Positions 8,151-15,752 of a stretch of DNA of 64,000 nucleotides are shown here, in pieces; within the stretch, counting starts at the first letter, position 1; each line of letters begins with the position of its first letter. A program made the translations under genes and the position numbers. Below the pieces are notes generated by a model. That model had not been told where the DNA came from. It made no database searches and saw only the letters and a program-made list of their open reading frames with translations. The DNA comes from Lewinellaceae bacterium (GTDB lineage Bacteria > Bacteroidota > Bacteroidia > Chitinophagales > Saprospiraceae): assembly GCA_020636075.1 (NCBI GenBank), contig JACJYO010000010.1, forward strand, positions 151,013-215,012, given 5' to 3'.

Positions 8151-8840
8151 TCAATGGCAATCCGGTATCGCCTGTGGCACTGCTGATTCAAACAGCGAAA
8201 GATCGAGGTGCAACCCACGGGATACCAGCATAACTCCGGCAATGGCCAGGAGCAAGGGTTGGACAAGCCGAAATTTTTTCCGCCAAACCGGACTAAAACG
8301 CTGCCCTGTTCCCATCAAAAGCAGCAGCAGCGGCAAGGTACCCAGGCCAAACAACGCCATGAATGCGCTGCCTTCCCAGCCACTGGTCGTGCTGATCGCC
8401 CCGGCAATGGCGGCGTAGACCAAACCGCAAGGCAACAGCCCGTTCAGCATCCCGATGCCCAGTGCAGCACCGCCGGGGTATTGCCGCATGAGCCGGCCGA
8501 TTGTTTGTTGCGTCCAACGGGTCAGCGTCCGCATACCGGGTATTTTTTGTGCGGCCTGTTCCCACTCCACTGCAAAAAATGCCGCGACAAGGATCAGCAA
8601 ACCGGAAAACACAGACAGCGCCTGCTGAAAACCGGCCAGCGCAACACCTTTGCCCAGCAGACCGAACAGCAAACCGAGCAAGGCATAGGTTCCGATCCGG
8701 CCGGCCTGGTAGGTGAGCGTTTGGCCGATGAGGCGCCAACGTTCCTGCCGGCTAAAAGGAATAGCAAGCATGAGTGGGCCACACATGGCAACACAGTGGA
8801 AACTACCGGCCAGGCCTAATATGAACGCGGTCCAAAGCAC
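8151..8840 (-). CDS. TauE/SafE (DsbD_2)-like membrane protein of the cbb3 cluster
   Basis: 229 residues, mostly hydrophobic with about six membrane segments. The N-terminus GLAGSFHCVAMCGPLMLAI carries the conserved CxxxC-type motif of the DsbD_2/'sulfite exporter TauE/SafE' family. A second family hallmark, GLLPCGLVYAAI, lies in the middle. In many Bacteroidota and Proteobacteria this gene ends the ccoGH cluster and is thought to help metal (copper) supply or maturation of cbb3 oxidase. The role here is inferred from its position: it starts 6 bp after the fixH stop and is followed by a strong terminator. Confidence 0.85.
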   Translation of the reverse strand: MLWTAFILGLAGSFHCVAMCGPLMLAIPFSRQERWRLIGQTLTYQAGRIGTYALLGLLFGLLGKGVALAGFQQALSVFSGLLILVAAFFAVEWEQAAQKIPGMRTLTRWTQQTIGRLMRQYPGGAALGIGMLNGLLPCGLVYAAIAGAISTTSGWEGSAFMALFGLGTLPLLLLLMGTGQRFSPVWRKKFRLVQPLLLAIAGVMLVSRGLHLDLSLFESAVPQAIPDCH

Positions 8841-8846
8841 GGCAGA

Positions 8847-9296
8847 TCAGGCGCGGATTATCGTAACGAGTGCGCTGTTGAAGTATTCGGTGCCCTGCGC
8901 CTGCCAGTCGACCTCCAGATTCCAGAGGCCGGTAGCAAATTCGCCGGTCGGGATTTCCATCACGCCGTCAGCATTGGCCTGAATTTTTAGCAGTTGGTCA
9001 TCGTCTACCGTTGATGAACGGAAGCACTTGACCTTGCCTTCAGGCATACCCAGATTGGCCGGAAACTCCAGTTGGATAACTTGTTTTGCTGCATCAAAAT
9101 GCACCTGAAGTCCCTGGCTTAGCCGGGCGGCATTTTGCTTTTTCTCCAAATGTTGCTGGTAGTTTAGATCCAGCTTGTAGTAGTCCTTGTCGACCAGGCC
9201 CGGATTGTACGACCGGGATTTTACGACTACGGCTACCATCGTCACGGCAAACAAGCCATAAACCAATGCGATTCCTGTTCCCCAGTTGAGTTTCAT
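8847..9296 (-). CDS. ccoH: FixH/CcoH-family cbb3 assembly protein
   Basis: 149 residues. One N-terminal membrane anchor (GTGIALVYGLFAVTMVAVVV) is followed by a periplasmic domain beginning with the FixH hallmark NPGLVDKDYYKLDLNYQ. FixH/CcoH proteins join early cbb3 assembly intermediates and stabilise the complex. The gene lies between ccoG (33 bp upstream) and the TauE-like gene (6 bp downstream), the typical order. Confidence 0.9.
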   Translation of the reverse strand: MKLNWGTGIALVYGLFAVTMVAVVVKSRSYNPGLVDKDYYKLDLNYQQHLEKKQNAARLSQGLQVHFDAAKQVIQLEFPANLGMPEGKVKCFRSSTVDDDQLLKIQANADGVMEIPTGEFATGLWNLEVDWQAQGTEYFNSALVTIIRA

Positions 9297-9329
9297 AATT
9301 TTTTGTTTTTGCTTTAATTTTTGTTTTTG

Positions 9330-10844
9330 TTAATGCTGGTGCTGGCGTTTTCCAGGCCCCAGAAAATTGGTTTCTACCTCATCTATTTTTTTGCCGTCGG
9401 ACAGCACTTCAATGACAACAGGTGTTTTTCTGCCGGCCAGTTCATCTTTCTCAAGTTCTACAAAAAAAGCGCCTTGTTTTTTTGTGCCTTTTTCGAGCAT
9501 GCCGGGTTCTTGTCCCACCATTTGTATTTTGCCTTCGGGCGACACCAGGTGCAGTTGAACCGGAATCTCCTCTGTTGATTTGTTGATAATGGTGTAGGTG
9601 TACAGGTTGGTGAGGTGTGTTTCGTCTTTTTGCTGATAGGTTTGGCCGGGTGAGCGCAGAATAATGGTTTCCACGATACCCCGGTTGGCAATCAGGATGG
9701 CATCCACGACAACCAGCGCGATCAGCACACCGGTGTAAGCCAGTACCCTGGGCGTAAAGATTTTCCGGCGGCCACTTTTTATGCCGGTCATGGAGTCGTA
9801 GCGGATCAGGTCGCGTGGGCGGCCAACTTTATCCATCACGGCATCGCAGGCATCCATGCAGGCGGTGCAGTTGACACATTCAAGTTGAGTGCCGTTCCGG
9901 ATGTCAATACCGGTGGGGCAAACCGCAATGCATAGTTTGCAGTCGATGCAATCGCCAAGCGGTGTTTCACCTGTTGTCCCGGTAGTCGATGCAGGTGCCT
10001 GACCGACGGCCGATTGAATTTCTGTTACCGGGTCTTTTGTCCCGGTGTTTTGCTTGCGCAACTTTCCGCGCGGCTCACCGCGCACATAGTCGTACGCCAC
10101 GACGATCGATTCTTTGACCAGCAAAACATCCTGCAAGCGGCCGTAGGGACAGATAGTGGTACAAACCTGCTCGCGCAACCTGGAAAATACCAGGTAAAAA
10201 ACGCCGGAAAACACCAGCATCGCCACGAACCCGCCAAAATGCTCCGACATGGGTTCACGGATAATTTGGAGTACGGAATCCATGCCGATGATATAGGCCA
10301 GGAAATAGTTGGCCACTACCACGGCAATAGCAAAGAAAATGATGTGTTTAAGCGCTTTTTTCCGGATTTTTTCAGCTGTCCAGGGACCGTTGTCCAGACG
10401 GCGCTGGGCATTGGCATCGCCTTCGATCCAGTATTCGATTTTTCGGAAATACATTTCCAGAAAAACGGTTTGCGGGCACACCCAACCACAAAACAAGCGC
10501 CCATATACGACGGTAAATAGAATAATGAAAACGATGAATGTCAGGGTCGCTAACACAAACAAGTGGAAATCCTGCGGGGTAAACAGCAGCCCGAAGAGGA
10601 CAAACTTGCGCTCCAGAATATTCAGGAGCAGGAACTGTTCACCGTTTTCCTTGATAAATGGCATGATCAGAAAAATTGCCATAAAAACAAGGCTTACCCA
10701 GGTGCGTGCATTGTAATAACGCCCCTGTGGTTTTTTAGGATAAATCCAAATCCGCTTACCCTCGTGGTCGACCGTAGCGATCTGATCGCGGTACTCCTCG
10801 GTATCCTCGATGATATTGTCCCAGTTATTTTGTTCGTCACGCAT
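9330..10844 (-). CDS. ccoG: CcoG/FixG/RdxA ferredoxin-type cbb3 accessory protein
   Basis: 504 residues. Several membrane segments in the first half (FMAIFLIMPFI, FVLATLTFIVFIILFTVVYG, IIFFAIAVVVANYFLAYIIG) with the FixG motif GRLFCGWVCPQTVFLEM. A 2x[4Fe-4S] ferredoxin domain follows: CIDCKLCIAVCPTGIDIR and CVNCTACMDACDAVMDKV. The C-terminal periplasmic Ig-like domain (TYTIINKSTEEIPVQLHL) is also typical. CcoG reduces Cu(II) for insertion into the cbb3 binuclear centre. It lies 98 bp downstream of ccoP; that gap holds a 9-bp GC-rich hairpin without a T-tract. Confidence 0.95.
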   Translation of the reverse strand: MRDEQNNWDNIIEDTEEYRDQIATVDHEGKRIWIYPKKPQGRYYNARTWVSLVFMAIFLIMPFIKENGEQFLLLNILERKFVLFGLLFTPQDFHLFVLATLTFIVFIILFTVVYGRLFCGWVCPQTVFLEMYFRKIEYWIEGDANAQRRLDNGPWTAEKIRKKALKHIIFFAIAVVVANYFLAYIIGMDSVLQIIREPMSEHFGGFVAMLVFSGVFYLVFSRLREQVCTTICPYGRLQDVLLVKESIVVAYDYVRGEPRGKLRKQNTGTKDPVTEIQSAVGQAPASTTGTTGETPLGDCIDCKLCIAVCPTGIDIRNGTQLECVNCTACMDACDAVMDKVGRPRDLIRYDSMTGIKSGRRKIFTPRVLAYTGVLIALVVVDAILIANRGIVETIILRSPGQTYQQKDETHLTNLYTYTIINKSTEEIPVQLHLVSPEGKIQMVGQEPGMLEKGTKKQGAFFVELEKDELAGRKTPVVIEVLSDGKKIDEVETNFLGPGKRQHQH

Positions 10845-10875
10845 TGCCAGCGGTGCTTTGATTTTGAAGCAGCAG

Positions 10876-10906
10876 CCCGGGGAACATCATTCTTGCTTTC
10901 CCCGGG
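10876..10906. other. GC-rich hairpin between ccoP and ccoG
   Basis: Perfect 9-bp stem CCCGGGGAA / TTCCCCGGG with a 13-nt loop in the 98-bp gap. No T-run follows on the minus strand, so it is unlikely to be a full terminator. It could mark RNA processing or lower expression of the assembly genes relative to the structural genes. Confidence 0.45.
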
Positions 10907-10942
10907 CGCCCCAAAAAAACTTGTGTTTTGATGGTTGATTAT

Positions 10943-11887
10943 TTATTGGACTTCAGGTGTTGCCTCCGGGGCAGCGGTAGAATCAACAGCAACGGGCTCA
11001 ACCCAAATTTCACCTTGTGGCGCTTTGCCATTTGGCGGGTTAGTGCCCTGAAGGGTCAGAATGTACGAAGCGACTTTCTGGATATCCTTTGGCGTGAGTT
11101 GTGCTTGCCAGGAAATCATACCTTTTTCCGGAACGCCATATTTGATCGTTCTAAAGATATTTTTGATGCCGCCGCCGTGCAACCAGTACTCATCCGTCAT
11201 GTTGGGGCCAACAGTGCCTTCCCCGGATGGACCGTGACAAGCAGCGCAAATGTTTTTGAAAATCAGCTCACCTTCTGAAAGATCGCCGCTTTCTGTGAGC
11301 GCTACCACGTTGGACTCATCCACCTGTTGCCCCAAACCTGCCAGCGCAATCGCCTGCTCTTTTTCGGCGCGCTCCACAGCCATTTCATACTCCTGGGCCG
11401 ATGACGGGCCGTTGCCGCCCCAGTGGTAGTAGTACATGTACAACCCTGCCCAGATAATCGAGAAGATAAAAAGATTAAGCCACCAGGGGGGCAAGCTGTT
11501 ATCCAGTTCGCGGATGCCGTCGAAGTCGTGGTGCGAAAGAATTTCGTGTTCGCGTTCAATCGGCACGGCGTCCTCCCAATATTTTTTGCGCAGGCGGGTC
11601 AGAAAGCTGTCAGCTTCAACTTCAACAGTTTCCGGTGCTTCCGGCAACTGCACACCAGATTTGCTGGCTTCCAGGTCGAGGACCCGCTTGTACAAAAACT
11701 GGTTCACCTTCACCACATAAATCATGGCTACGATAAACAAAACAGCAGCAGCAATACCCAGAATATACATCATTATGTTGGGCAGCAGATCGGTGCCGGC
11801 AGGTGCCGGTGCCTGGGCCGCTTGTCCCCAAACAGCGCTGGAAAGGCTCAACAGGAGAAAAATGAAAAAGTATTTGGCGAATTTCAT
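10943..11887 (-). CDS. ccoP: cbb3-type cytochrome c oxidase subunit III, CcoP
   Basis: 314 residues. A signal-like N-terminus (ending SSAVWGQ) is followed by two membrane segments (YILGIAAAVLFIVAMIYVV and WWLNLFIFSIIWAGLYMYYY). The link between them contains the CcoP N-terminal-domain motif GIRELDNSLPPWW. One haem c motif, CAACHG, lies at about residue 215. Classical CcoP carries two haem c motifs; only one is seen here, as in other Bacteroidota as far as I recall. The subunit passes electrons to the CcoN haem-copper centre. It is 33 bp downstream of ccoQ. Confidence 0.93.
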   Translation of the reverse strand: MKFAKYFFIFLLLSLSSAVWGQAAQAPAPAGTDLLPNIMMYILGIAAAVLFIVAMIYVVKVNQFLYKRVLDLEASKSGVQLPEAPETVEVEADSFLTRLRKKYWEDAVPIEREHEILSHHDFDGIRELDNSLPPWWLNLFIFSIIWAGLYMYYYHWGGNGPSSAQEYEMAVERAEKEQAIALAGLGQQVDESNVVALTESGDLSEGELIFKNICAACHGPSGEGTVGPNMTDEYWLHGGGIKNIFRTIKYGVPEKGMISWQAQLTPKDIQKVASYILTLQGTNPPNGKAPQGEIWVEPVAVDSTAAPEATPEVQ

Positions 11888-11920
11888 TGTTCAAAAAGAT
11901 TTAATGTGCTTAGGTGTTAC

Positions 11921-12079
11921 TTAGTCTTCCAGCGGCAAGCGGGCAATTTCATCCAGCTGGCTGTTTTTACTAAAAAATAGGCGGATCAGGGCAAAACAGA
12001 AGGTGCCAAAAAAGATCAGCAGGGCAGTGATTCCGAACCACTGAATTCCTTCGACAGATTGCAGGAGATATTTATACAT
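11921..12079 (-). CDS. ccoQ: CcoQ/FixQ small subunit
   Basis: 52-residue ORF: an ATG at 12079 and TAA at 11921-11923. It has one membrane segment (WFGITALLIFFGTFCFALI) and a short polar tail (RLFFSKNSQLDEIA), the size and shape of CcoQ, which stabilises cbb3 complexes. It lies exactly between ccoNO and ccoP, the usual position. Similarity rests on layout and hydropathy, since CcoQ sequences are poorly conserved. Confidence 0.85.
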   Translation of the reverse strand: MYKYLLQSVEGIQWFGITALLIFFGTFCFALIRLFFSKNSQLDEIARLPLED

Positions 12080-12115
12080 GGCTTGATTTTGTAATTGCTT
12101 GATGGTGTGTCTTTT

Positions 12116-12258
12116 TGGATGATTTACGATTTACGATTTACGATTAGTTCACCTTTTACGGGATGGATTGTTCCTTGTCTTTTATTAATTTTTATAAAGT
12201 GTATTCAATTCATTACACAGATAGGTGAACCAATCGTAAATCGTAAGTCGTAATTCCT
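12116..12258. repeat. Heptamer-array hairpin element B, inside the cco operon
   Basis: The left arm 12121-12154 is four 7-bp units (GATTTAC phase) ending GTTCACCT. The right arm 12223-12258 starts AGGTGAACCA and continues with complementary 7-bp units (ATCGTAA). About 32 of 34 bases pair. The AT-rich loop of ~68 bp contains TTTTATTAATTTTTAT. The right arm ends 3 bp before the ccoNO stop, so the element lies in the operon's ccoNO-ccoQ gap. Confidence 0.85.
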
Positions 12259-12261
12259 AAA

Positions 12262-14391
12262 TCACTTGACTTTAATATCCGTTCCCAGGCGTTGCAGGTA
12301 GGCGATAATGGCCATCAATTCGGTGTTGGCAATTTCTTCGTCCTGGATGCCCTGTTCTTTCAATCGTTGTGCGATTTGTTGTGCTTGTGCCTGTGCGTCG
12401 GCAATGGCGCGGTCCTCGTATCCCTTCGGGTAGGGAGTTCCCAGTTTGCGCAGCGCATTGATTTTTGCTGGCAGCAAGCTCAAATCGAGTTCATTGTCGG
12501 CCAGGTAGGGATATTGCGGCATGATAGAACCTGGCGACGTGACGCGCGGGTCGATCATGTGGTCGTAGTGCCAGCGATCGAGGTTTTTGCCGCCTTCGCG
12601 CTGCAGGTCCGGACCGGTGCGTTTGCTACCCCAGAGGAAGGGGCGGTCATAGATATACTCGCCCGATTTGGAGTATTCGCCGTAGCGCACAGTTTCGTCG
12701 CGGAAGGGGCGCACCATTTGGGAGTGGCAGCCTACACAACCTTCCCGCACATAAATATCACGGCCGGCAAGTTCAAGCGGGGTGTAGGGTTTTACCGTGG
12801 AAATTTCGGGCACCTGGCTTTTGATGAATACCATCGGGATAATCTGCACGATGCCACCAATTGAGATCAGTACGGCGCTCCAAAGCAACATTTGGATGGG
12901 GCGACGCTCGATCCATTTGTGCCAGTATTCGCCGGCAACAGCAGCTATTTTGGGTTCGCGTGCGGGTGCTTCAGCGGCCTCATCCCCGAGGAAACTACCG
13001 CTCGAAGCCGTTTTAGTCAGGTTGTATACGCCGATACATGCGCCTACAAAATATAGGGTTCCACCAAATGCCCGCATGGCATACATCGGGACGATTTGCG
13101 TGACGGTATCGAGGAAGTTACCCCAAGCCAGGGTGCCTTCCGGCGTAAATTCTTTCCACATCAGGCTTTGCGTCCAGCCGGCCCAATACAGCGGAATGGC
13201 ATAAAACAGGATACCCAGCGTGCCGATCCAGAAGTGCATATTGGCCAATTTGACGGAGTACAGTTGGGTGCGATACATACGCGGCCACAACCAGTACAGC
13301 ACGCCAAACGTGAGGAAACCATTCCAGCCAAGTGCACCAACGTGTACGTGTGCGATGGTCCAGTCGGTAAAGTGGCTGATCGCGTTTACACTCTTGATGG
13401 ACAGCATCGGGCCTTCAAATGTGGCCATACCATAAGCAGTCACAGCAACCACCATGAATTTCAACACCGGATCCTGCCGTACACGGTCCCAGGCGCCACG
13501 CAGCGTCAGCAAGCCGTTGAGCATACCGCCCCAGGACGGTGCGATCAGCATAATCGAGAATACTGTACCGAGCGACTGAACCCAGTCGGGCAGTGCCGAA
13601 TACAACAAGTGGTGCGGGCCTGCCCAGATGTAGATGAAAATGAGCGCCCAGAAGTGGATGATGGATAGTTTATAGGAATAAACGGGGCGGTTGGCAGCCT
13701 TCGGCAAAAAGTAGTACATGATGCCGAGGTAAGGAGTCGTCAAAAAGAAGGCGACGGCATTGTGACCATACCACCACTGCACGAGCGCATCTTGCACACC
13801 GGCAAAAACCGGGTAACTGCCCAACAAGGAGTAGGGGAGTTCGGCACTGCGCACAATGTGCAGCACCGCCACGGTGATCCAGGTGGCGATGTAAAACCAG
13901 ATCGCCACGTACAAGTGGCTTTCCCGGCGTTTAATAATAGTACCAAACATGTTGATCCCGAAAAGCACCCAAACTACCGTGATCAGCAGGTCGATCGGCC
14001 AGGCCAATTCGGCATATTCACTGCTGGTGGTAATCCCCAGGGGCAATGTCAGGGCAGCACAAAGAATAACGACCTGCCAGCTCCAAAAATGGATCCACGA
14101 CAAGGTGTCGCTGAGCATTCGGGCCTTGAGCAGGCGTTGGAGGGAGTAATACACCCCCATGAAAATTCCGTTGCCAACAAAGGCAAAAATTACGGCATTG
14201 GTGTGCAGGGGGCGGAGGCGGCCAAAGGTCAGGTAAGGAATGCCCAACTGGCTCAGGTTGAGGGAGGGATAGATTAGCTCGAAGGCCAGGATAAGCCCGA
14301 CCAGCATCCCAACCAATGCCCAAATAAAGGCAGCCATTCCAAATGCCCGCACAATGCGGTTGTCATACTGAAATTGTTCGATACGGCTCAT
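12262..14391 (-). CDS. ccoNO: Fused cbb3 oxidase subunits I and II, CcoNO
   Basis: 709 residues. The first ~480 are CcoN, the haem-copper core with about 12 membrane segments; LRPLHTNAVIF, WYGHNAVAFFL and DWTIAHVHVGALGWNGF supply haem b, CuB and haem b3 ligands. After a short linker a further membrane segment (MLLWSAVLISIGGIVQIIPMV) leads into a CcoO domain with one haem c site (REGCVGCHSQMVRPF) and the CcoO motif GPDLQREGGK. The CcoNO fusion is typical of Bacteroidota. The enzyme is a high-affinity terminal oxidase for low oxygen that reduces O2 to water and pumps protons. The gene lies 30 bp downstream of ccoS and heads the structural genes. Confidence 0.97.
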   Translation of the reverse strand: MSRIEQFQYDNRIVRAFGMAAFIWALVGMLVGLILAFELIYPSLNLSQLGIPYLTFGRLRPLHTNAVIFAFVGNGIFMGVYYSLQRLLKARMLSDTLSWIHFWSWQVVILCAALTLPLGITTSSEYAELAWPIDLLITVVWVLFGINMFGTIIKRRESHLYVAIWFYIATWITVAVLHIVRSAELPYSLLGSYPVFAGVQDALVQWWYGHNAVAFFLTTPYLGIMYYFLPKAANRPVYSYKLSIIHFWALIFIYIWAGPHHLLYSALPDWVQSLGTVFSIMLIAPSWGGMLNGLLTLRGAWDRVRQDPVLKFMVVAVTAYGMATFEGPMLSIKSVNAISHFTDWTIAHVHVGALGWNGFLTFGVLYWLWPRMYRTQLYSVKLANMHFWIGTLGILFYAIPLYWAGWTQSLMWKEFTPEGTLAWGNFLDTVTQIVPMYAMRAFGGTLYFVGACIGVYNLTKTASSGSFLGDEAAEAPAREPKIAAVAGEYWHKWIERRPIQMLLWSAVLISIGGIVQIIPMVFIKSQVPEISTVKPYTPLELAGRDIYVREGCVGCHSQMVRPFRDETVRYGEYSKSGEYIYDRPFLWGSKRTGPDLQREGGKNLDRWHYDHMIDPRVTSPGSIMPQYPYLADNELDLSLLPAKINALRKLGTPYPKGYEDRAIADAQAQAQQIAQRLKEQGIQDEEIANTELMAIIAYLQRLGTDIKVK

Positions 14392-14421
14392 AAGTTGTTC
14401 GTACAGCGTTGCAGGTTTGTA

Positions 14422-14604
14422 TTATTTTGATGTTTGCTCTTCCGTGCCGGTTTCCGGTTCAACCAACTCGTTGTCGAAGAGCATTCGTACGGAAGGTGTG
14501 TAATCGTCGTCAAACTGACCAGATTTAGCAGCCCACAAATAAGCCAGGAGAAATCCGGCGGCCACAAGCAGGCTGATAAGAATGAGTAGAAAAATGATTT
14601 CCAT
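14422..14604 (-). CDS. ccoS: CcoS cbb3 maturation protein
   Basis: 60 residues from the ATG at 14604. The longer frame to 14691 adds a Cys/Pro-rich stretch unlike CcoS and was rejected. One N-terminal membrane segment (MEIIFLLILISLLVAAGFLLAYLWA) is followed by the CcoS hallmark KSGQFDDDYTPSVRML. CcoS is needed to insert haem and copper into CcoN. The copper ATPase gene ccoI, often directly upstream, is absent here: the next gene upstream is a divergent TIR gene. Confidence 0.93.
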   Translation of the reverse strand: MEIIFLLILISLLVAAGFLLAYLWAAKSGQFDDDYTPSVRMLFDNELVEPETGTEEQTSK

Positions 14605-14677
14605 AGTTGTTGTTAAAAACTGGGCGCAAGGTCGGGGCATCCGACAGCGTGGTTGATGACATTTGTCAGACGGGAAG

Positions 14678-14691
14678 CTGATGTTAGTCAA
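14678..14691 (-). promoter_or_regulatory. Possible FNR/CRP-type box upstream of ccoS
   Basis: On the minus strand TTGACTAACATCAG differs from the FNR consensus TTGAT-N4-ATCAA at two positions. It lies about 75 bp upstream of the ccoS start. A site of this type would suit oxygen control of a cbb3 operon, but the match is weak and no TAnnTTTG box was found at a fitting distance. Confidence 0.25.
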
Positions 14692-14769
14692 ACCAAAACC
14701 AGGGCGACTTTCCTTTCTCCGGATTTTTAGTTTAGTTTGTAGTCGGATTTTGCCCGATTCCTCCGCCTT

Positions 14770-15552
14770 ATGTTGCGCATTTATATTTCATATGCACCGG
14801 CCGACAGGGCCTACCTGAATACCCTGCTCAAGTGGTTGCAACCCTTGAAGGAGAAGTATTTTCTGCGTATCTGGCACAACCCGGTACCCCGGCCCGGAGC
14901 ACTCCTGCCGTACCAATGGGATGCCATGCTCGACAACCTGGAGGAATCACACGTCTATTTGTTTCTCACCTCCTACCATTCGCTGAGCGCTGCCTATATC
15001 GAGCAAGAGGAAATCCCTCGGGCAGTAGAGCGCCATGTTAAATTCGGAGATGATCTGATCCGGGTTTATCCGGTCTTGCTTTCGCCGTCGCAGTGGAAAA
15101 AACATTCCGGCCTGGCATCTTACACGCCGCTCGGGCCACCGCAAACACTGGCAGGCCTGAAACCGGATGAAAACGGATACCTGGCTCTGGTGGAACAATT
15201 GGAAGAAATCGTAATAGCCCTGCGTCGCAATTGGATGGAAGAACACCGCCGCCTGGGGCTTCCGCTCGACGAGTTTTCCAAACCAGCCCTGCCCCCTGCG
15301 GAAACCCAGGGACTCAAGCCAATACCCGGATGGGTCAGTGTGGCCCTGCTTTTTGTCATTTTTTACCTGATTACAGGCTGGTATTTTAAAGGCTGTGCTC
15401 CCCGGATGTATTTTATGTACACGCCCGAGTCTATGCCCTATCAGCCGCCGCCTGAACGCTACTTGCGGGAAAACCCGGTGCGGGAGCCCGTCGATGTGCC
15501 TTTCCCTCCACCCGATGATACTGTTGGGCGACGGGTGCGGGTGGCGGAGTGA
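14770..15552 (+). CDS. TIR-domain protein with C-terminal membrane segment
   Basis: 260 residues. Residues 1-~150 fit a bacterial TIR (TIR_2) domain: LRIYISYAPADRAYL as strand A and box 1, a basic/Trp stretch, then VYLFLTSYHSLSAAYIEQEEI. There the Glu at about residue 80 sits where TIR NADases have their catalytic Glu. One membrane segment follows at ~188-206 (VSVALLFVIFYLITGWYF). The C-terminal ~50 residues are Pro-rich and probably face the periplasm. The protein would display a TIR domain at the inner face of the membrane. Partners are unknown. It is divergent from ccoS and is followed on the same strand by a second TIR gene. Confidence 0.75.
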   Translation: MLRIYISYAPADRAYLNTLLKWLQPLKEKYFLRIWHNPVPRPGALLPYQWDAMLDNLEESHVYLFLTSYHSLSAAYIEQEEIPRAVERHVKFGDDLIRVYPVLLSPSQWKKHSGLASYTPLGPPQTLAGLKPDENGYLALVEQLEEIVIALRRNWMEEHRRLGLPLDEFSKPALPPAETQGLKPIPGWVSVALLFVIFYLITGWYFKGCAPRMYFMYTPESMPYQPPPERYLRENPVREPVDVPFPPPDDTVGRRVRVAE

Positions 15553-15571
15553 TGTATTGTGGGATGTTATT

Positions 15572-15697
15572 TGATTGACGATTGATGATTGATGCGTGAC
15601 GATTGTTGAAGTAATTTGCGATGTAATTACATCAGCCATTTTTATATTGCACTTCCCATCAACAATCGGCAATCATGTAATCGGCAATCATCACTGA
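15572..15697. repeat. Heptamer-array hairpin element C
   Basis: Left array (about 15572-15609) of units such as ATTGACG, ATTGATG and CGTGACG, ending GATTGTTGA. Right array (about 15656-15697) starts CATCAACAATCG and continues in 7-bp steps (GCAATCAT, GTAATCG). The pairing is best next to the loop (TCAACAATCG) and becomes imperfect outward. The AT-rich loop contains TTTTTATATTG. It separates the two TIR genes. Confidence 0.7.
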
Positions 15698-15752
15698 AAG
15701 CCCGTTTTTCGGGAAAAGGAAATACTTTCGCCCCTACACCTTCTACGCAAGT

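Noticed and set aside
14605..14691. Longer ccoS start
   Set aside because: The extra residues are Cys/Pro-rich and unlike CcoS, whose membrane helix begins right at MEIIFLL.
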